Assembly (NCBI GenBank): GCA_964525945.1
Contig: CAZGKX010000083.1
Location: 1 to 8,171, forward strand
Length of the DNA: 8,171 bases
Reading direction: 5' to 3'
Source of the DNA: CAZGKX01 sp964525945
GTDB taxonomy: Bacteria > Pseudomonadota > Gammaproteobacteria > Legionellales > Legionellaceae
The translations under genes were made by a program, and so were the position numbers. This document shows, piece after piece, positions 4,650-8,171 of this stretch (positions within the stretch are counted from its first letter, which is position 1; each line of letters begins with the position of its first letter). Below the pieces are notes generated by a model. That model did not search any database. It was not told where the DNA came from and was given only the letters and a program-made list of their open reading frames with translations.

Positions 4650-6227
4650 CTACTCCCATTCAATCGTCGCAGGGGGTTTACCAGAAATATCGTAAGTGAC
4701 CCGAGAGACACCAGCCACTTCATTGATAATACGATTGGATACTCGTCCCAGGAAATCCCAGGGCAAATGGGCCCAATGGGCCGTCATAAAATCGGTGGTT
4801 TCCACAGCACGCAAGCAAATCACATAATCATAACGACGGCCATCACCCATGACCCCCACGCTTTTCACCGGCAAAAACACCGCAAAGGCTTGGCTCACTT
4901 TATTGTATAAATCTGCTTCGCGCAGTTCATCAATAAAAATAGCATCCGCTTGCCGTAAAATGGTGGCGTATTCCTTTTTTACTTCACCCAAAATGCGCAC
5001 CCCTAATCCAGGGCCAGGGAATGGATGGCGATAAACCATCTCGAAGGGCAGCCCTAACTCCAAACCGACTTGGCGTACTTCATCTTTAAACAATTCGCGA
5101 AGGGGTTCCAATAGTTTTAAGTTCATGGTTTCAGGCAAGCCACCCACATTGTGATGGGATTTAATGACTTCAGAAGCACCATTTAAGCGAACCGCTGCCG
5201 ACTCAATCACATCAGGGTAAATTGTCCCTTGTGCTAACCACGTAACGCCTGATAATCGCTGCGCTTCTTCGTCAAAAATATCAATAAAAGTATGGCCTAT
5301 CACTTTTCTTTTTTGTTCTGGGCAACTGATATTTTCCAAGGCTTTCAGAAACTTTTCTTCCGCATTAACAGCAATGATTTTAATTCCCAAATGCGAACCA
5401 AACATCGCCATCACTTGCTCTGCCTCATGCAAGCGCAATAACCCTGTGTCCACAAACACACACACCAATTGAGACCCAATGGCTCGGTGCAACAATGCCG
5501 CTACCACTGAAGAATCAACACCGCCAGATAACCCCAGCAATACTTTTTGTTCCCCAACTTGTTGTTTGATTTTTTCCACAGCCAACTCGACAATATTCCC
5601 AGCCGTCCATGTCATTTGAGCTTGGCAAATATCCACCACAAACCGCCGTAAAATTCGCAAACCTTGAACGGTGTGCGTCACTTCAGGGTGAAATTGCAAA
5701 CCATACCAGCGACGAGACTCGTTCGCCATACCCGCAATCGGAGCATTGCGAGTTTCACAAATCACGTGAAAATCAGGAGGTAAAACCATGACTTTATCGC
5801 CATGACTCATCCAAACATCCAGCAACGCTTCACCCTCTCCGGTCGTGCGGTCTTCAATATTTTCCAATAAAAAACTGTGATTGCGCAATGCAACTTCCGC
5901 GTACCCAAATTCTCGCTCAGTGGATGAAGCTACAAAACCACCCAACTGCATGGCCATGGTTTGCATTCCATAACAAATACCCAATAAAGGAACACCCGAT
6001 TTAAATACCCATTCCGGTGCCTTAGGGTTCATTTCCTCAGTGGTTGTCGAGGGTCCACCCGATAAAATAATCCCGCAAGGTGCAAGCGCGGCAAGTTGGT
6101 CATCGGACACATCAAAAGGATGGATCTCACAGTACACACCCATTTCACGCAAACGTCGCCCAATAAGTTGCGTGTATTGCGAACCAAAATCGAGAATAAC
6201 AATTGGCGTTTGTTTAAGATTTTTCAT
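4650..6227 (-). CDS. guaA: GMP synthase (glutamine-hydrolysing)
   Basis: 525 aa, the same length as E. coli GuaA. It makes GMP from XMP, ATP and glutamine, the last step of guanine nucleotide synthesis. The N-terminal class I glutamine amidotransferase has the triad C85 (GICYGMQ), H180 and E182 (QFHPEV). The ATP-pyrophosphatase domain has the P-loop SGGVDS at 234-239. The C-terminal dimerisation/XMP-binding domain includes RHPFPGPGLGVRILG (400-414) and ends in the usual KPPATIEWE. No key residue is missing. The ATG overlaps the guaB stop by 4 nt (ATGA), with GAAGG just ahead, so the two are translationally coupled. It ends in TAG, which shows TAG is an ordinary stop in this genome. Confidence 0.98.
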   Translation of the reverse strand: MKNLKQTPIVILDFGSQYTQLIGRRLREMGVYCEIHPFDVSDDQLAALAPCGIILSGGPSTTTEEMNPKAPEWVFKSGVPLLGICYGMQTMAMQLGGFVASSTEREFGYAEVALRNHSFLLENIEDRTTGEGEALLDVWMSHGDKVMVLPPDFHVICETRNAPIAGMANESRRWYGLQFHPEVTHTVQGLRILRRFVVDICQAQMTWTAGNIVELAVEKIKQQVGEQKVLLGLSGGVDSSVVAALLHRAIGSQLVCVFVDTGLLRLHEAEQVMAMFGSHLGIKIIAVNAEEKFLKALENISCPEQKRKVIGHTFIDIFDEEAQRLSGVTWLAQGTIYPDVIESAAVRLNGASEVIKSHHNVGGLPETMNLKLLEPLRELFKDEVRQVGLELGLPFEMVYRHPFPGPGLGVRILGEVKKEYATILRQADAIFIDELREADLYNKVSQAFAVFLPVKSVGVMGDGRRYDYVICLRAVETTDFMTAHWAHLPWDFLGRVSNRIINEVAGVSRVTYDISGKPPATIEWE

Positions 6228-7696
6228 ATGCCTTCAATTTGATAATTTGGAGCTTGTTTAGTAATGTTGACATCATGGACATGCGATTCTCGCATACCGG
6301 CATTGGTCACACGGACAAATTCAGCTTTTTCATGCAACTCATTGATCGTGGCGCATCCCGTATAGCCCATGCAAGACCGCAAGCCGCCCAACATTTGATG
6401 AATAATGGAATTGATCGTTCCTTTGTAGGGTACGCGCCCTTCCACGCCTTCTGGGACCAATTTTTCAGCGCCGGTACCATCTTGAAAGTAACGGTCACTG
6501 GAACCTTGTAATTGCGCCATGGCACCAATTGAGCCCATTCCTCGGTAATTTTTGTACGTTCGACCTTGGTACAGTTCAATTTCGCCTGGGGATTCTTCGG
6601 TCCCGGCAAACATGCTGCCTAACATCACGGTCGAACCTCCGGCCGCCAAAGCTTTGCATACATCCCCCGAAAAGCGGATGCCACCATCAGCGATAATCGG
6701 CACTTCACCTTTAATGCCAGCAGCAACATTGGCAATCGCCGTGATTTGAGGAACACCCACCCCTGTGACCACACGGGTTGTGCAGATGGACCCAGGGCCA
6801 ATCCCTACTTTAACAGCATCAACACCGGCTGCAACCAAATCTTTCGCTGCCGCCGCCGTTGCAATATTTCCACCAATCACCTGGACGTGGGGAAAATGCT
6901 TTTTTATCCATTTCACACGGTTTAGGACACCTTGGGAATGGCCATGGGCTGTATCGACAACAAGAACATCCACCCCTGCATCCACCAACGCCGCAACACG
7001 CTCATCGGTTCCCTCACCCACACCAACCGCGGCACCCACGCGTAATTGTTCGTAAGCATCTTTGCAAGCAAAGGGATTTTCTTTCGCTTTTTGAATGTCT
7101 TTTACGGTGATTAAACCACGTAGATCAAAAGCCTCATTCACCACCAATAATTTTTCAATGCGGTGTTTGTGCAAAAGGCTACGAATCTCTTCGCGGTTTG
7201 CACCTTCTTTGACGGTCACCAAGGATTCATGAGTGGTCATTACAGCAGAAACGGGCAATGACAAATTGGTTTCAAATCGAATATCGCGACTGGTGACAAT
7301 GCCAACCAACCGTTCACCTTCAACAACGGGCATACCCGAGAAATTATGCAGCGCCATGATGTCCAATAGCTCTTTTACGGATAAATGCGGTGAAACAGTG
7401 ATGGGATCTTTCACCATGCCACTTTCAAATCGTTTCACTTTACGAACTTCATTGGCTTGCGCCGCGATGCTCATGTTTTTATGAATGATACCAATTCCAC
7501 CCTCTTGGGCCATGGCAATGGCTAATCTAGACTCTGTCACGGTGTCCATTGCAGCGGAAATAAGCGGCATGTTCAATTCAATTTCTCGTGTGAGGCGAGT
7601 GCGAAGGGATGCATCTTTGGGGAGGATGGTTGAATGGGCAGGTACAAGCAACACATCATCAAACGTCAAGGCTTGTTGCACAATAGCAAGGGACAT
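6224..7696 (-). CDS. guaB: Inosine-5'-monophosphate dehydrogenase
   Basis: 490 aa (E. coli 488). It oxidises IMP to XMP with NAD+, the committed step to GMP, as a cytoplasmic tetramer. The TIM barrel opens with LTFDDVLLVPA (10-20). A CBS pair occupies about residues 93-205. The catalytic loop GPGSICTTR has the nucleophile C305. IMP-phosphate and ribose binding is at ADGGIRFSGD (336-345). The mobile flap includes YRGMGS (384-389) and the R402/Y403 pair (SSDRYFQ). The C-terminus ESHVHDV... is complete. Start MSLAIVQQALTF aligns with the family. Its ribosome binding site would lie in the N run that begins five bases upstream of the ATG and cannot be seen. Confidence 0.98.
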   Translation of the reverse strand: MSLAIVQQALTFDDVLLVPAHSTILPKDASLRTRLTREIELNMPLISAAMDTVTESRLAIAMAQEGGIGIIHKNMSIAAQANEVRKVKRFESGMVKDPITVSPHLSVKELLDIMALHNFSGMPVVEGERLVGIVTSRDIRFETNLSLPVSAVMTTHESLVTVKEGANREEIRSLLHKHRIEKLLVVNEAFDLRGLITVKDIQKAKENPFACKDAYEQLRVGAAVGVGEGTDERVAALVDAGVDVLVVDTAHGHSQGVLNRVKWIKKHFPHVQVIGGNIATAAAAKDLVAAGVDAVKVGIGPGSICTTRVVTGVGVPQITAIANVAAGIKGEVPIIADGGIRFSGDVCKALAAGGSTVMLGSMFAGTEESPGEIELYQGRTYKNYRGMGSIGAMAQLQGSSDRYFQDGTGAEKLVPEGVEGRVPYKGTINSIIHQMLGGLRSCMGYTGCATINELHEKAEFVRVTNAGMRESHVHDVNITKQAPNYQIEGI

Positions 7697-7701
7697 ACCA
7701 C

Positions 7702-7711
7702 NNNNNNNNNN
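7702..7711. other. Assembly gap (10 N)
   Basis: Ten undetermined bases lie directly upstream of guaB, removing its ribosome binding site. If this is a placeholder of fixed length, the true distance between guaB and minD is unknown. Confidence 0.97.
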
Positions 7712-7739
7712 AATTAGTTAACGCATGTGCGGAGCGTAT

Positions 7740-7767
7740 ATTATACAATCATTTCGATAAATAACAA
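7740..7767 (-). promoter_or_regulatory. Probable sigma-70 promoter of guaBA-tadA
   Basis: The minus strand shows TTGTTA (7762-7767), a 16-bp spacer, and a perfect TATAAT (7740-7745). It lies about 45 bp upstream of guaB if the gap is truly 10 bases, and it points toward guaB. Confidence 0.6.
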
Positions 7768-7776
7768 TTTAAATGG

Positions 7777-7806
7777 TTGAAATACGTTAACAATAACGTG
7801 TAAACT
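7777..7806 (+). promoter_or_regulatory. Candidate sigma-70 promoter of minD
   Basis: TTGAAA (7777-7782), an 18-bp spacer, and TAAACT (7801-7806), about 48 bp before the minD start. The spacer contains a 6-4-6 inverted repeat, ACGTTA-ACAA-TAACGT (7784-7799), that could hold a regulator. Confidence 0.42.
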
Positions 7807-7835
7807 GGGAGCTGTATTTCACGTTCATATCGACT

Positions 7836-7846
7836 AAAAGGAAGGG
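7836..7846 (+). promoter_or_regulatory. Ribosome binding site deciding a TTG start for minD
   Basis: AAAAGGAAGGG lies seven bases before the TTG at 7854. This, plus exact alignment of the next residues (AKIIVVTSGKGGVGKTT) with the MinD N-terminus, fixes the non-ATG start. Confidence 0.75.
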
Positions 7847-7853
7847 TCCGGCG

Positions 7854-8171
7854 TTGGCTAAAATTATTGTCGTTACTTCTGGGAAAGGTGGAGTTGGTAA
7901 AACAACTTCTTCAGCTGCCATTTCTTCTGGCTTGGCCATGCGGGGGTATAAAACTGTTGTCATTGATTTTGACATTGGATTAAGGAATTTGGATATCATC
8001 ATGGGGTGCGAACGGCGCGTTGTGTATGATTTCATCAATGTCATCAACGGTGAAGCAACTCTGAACCAAGCATTGATCAAAGACAAGCGCATTCCAGAAT
8101 TGTTTATTCTACCAACTTCACAAACGCATGACAAAGCTGCGCTCACCTAGGGAGGTGTGGAACGTGCATTC
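7854..8171 (+). pseudogene. minD: Septum-site ATPase MinD, N-terminal part with in-frame stop
   Basis: MinD is a membrane-associated ATPase that recruits MinC to block polar division and oscillates with MinE. The first 98 residues are nearly collinear with E. coli MinD: the deviant Walker A KGGVGKTT (11-18), VVIDFDIGLRNLD (35-47) with D38 and D40, MGCERRVVYDF, and LNQALIKDKR. Codon 99 is TAG (8148-8150). The same frame then reads GGVERAF, matching the family's xEGVxxxL, so the gene continues past the stop. Two substitutions (CAG GAA to TAG GGA), or two nearby compensating indels, would explain it. Because it lies about 20 bases from the right edge, a sequencing error is as likely as a real mutation; if it is an error, this is an intact gene cut by the window edge. 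minC, which usually precedes minD, is not upstream here. Confidence 0.8.

Noticed and set aside
4649..4723. Longer TadA starting inside guaA
   Set aside because: It would overlap 74 bases of the conserved guaA C-terminus, and the added residues are out-of-frame translation of that coding sequence.
8148..8150. TAG recoding (readthrough or reassigned codon) in minD
   Set aside because: guaA ends with TAG exactly at its conserved C-terminus, so TAG works as a stop here; mutation or sequencing error is simpler.
1..8171. CRISPR array, tRNA or rRNA genes, insertion sequence transposase, riboswitch
   Set aside because: No regularly spaced direct repeats, no tRNA-like fold, no rRNA sequence, no transposase motif and no known riboswitch pattern were seen on either strand.

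Overview
The window reads as a chromosomal segment of a gammaproteobacterium. GuaB, GuaA, TadA and MinD all look like their enterobacterial counterparts: GuaA has the same length as the E. coli protein, and GuaB keeps its active-site Cys at residue 305. The fairly low GC and the flavour of the small regulator and hypothetical genes suggest Legionellales or a relative, but that placement is inference. The contig looks like draft assembly, with a run of 10 N at 7702-7711 and an in-frame stop in minD close to the right edge.

Left third (2-2601, minus strand): an accessory peptide cluster that I read as a graspetide (ATP-grasp-ligated RiPP) system. Transcription runs right to left. The order is two small precursor peptides of 56 and 53 aa, a 93-bp spacer with a strong hairpin, an ATP-grasp peptide ligase of the MvdC/MvdD type (372 aa), and a secreted HEAT-repeat-like protein. 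The last gene overlaps the ligase by 4 nt and runs off the left edge. Both precursors carry a double-glycine-type leader and share a core, HPTxRxTGS followed by DxVxDF. The core supplies conserved Thr/Thr/Ser hydroxyls and two Asp carboxylates, the groups such ligases join.

Control region and regulator (2602-3452): an AT-rich divergent intergenic region holds a perfect 18-bp palindrome and an adjoining 9-12-9 inverted repeat. It separates the peptide operon from a plus-strand XRE/S24-type repressor, the obvious candidate to bind those sites.

Middle (3453-4173): a promoter-like sequence, a 67-bp REP/MITE-like inverted repeat, an unrecognised 149-aa soluble gene, and what may be the stump of a further gene.

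Right half (4157-7696, minus strand): guaB-guaA-tadA, an apparent operon. GuaB and GuaA convert IMP to XMP to GMP, and TadA deaminates the wobble adenosine of tRNA-Arg. Genes abut or overlap, and a good promoter lies at 7740-7767, just past the N gap. Divergent from it, minD (7854 to the end) encodes the first 98 residues of the division-site ATPase, then an in-frame TAG, with recognisable MinD sequence continuing after it. No minC lies upstream of minD in this window.
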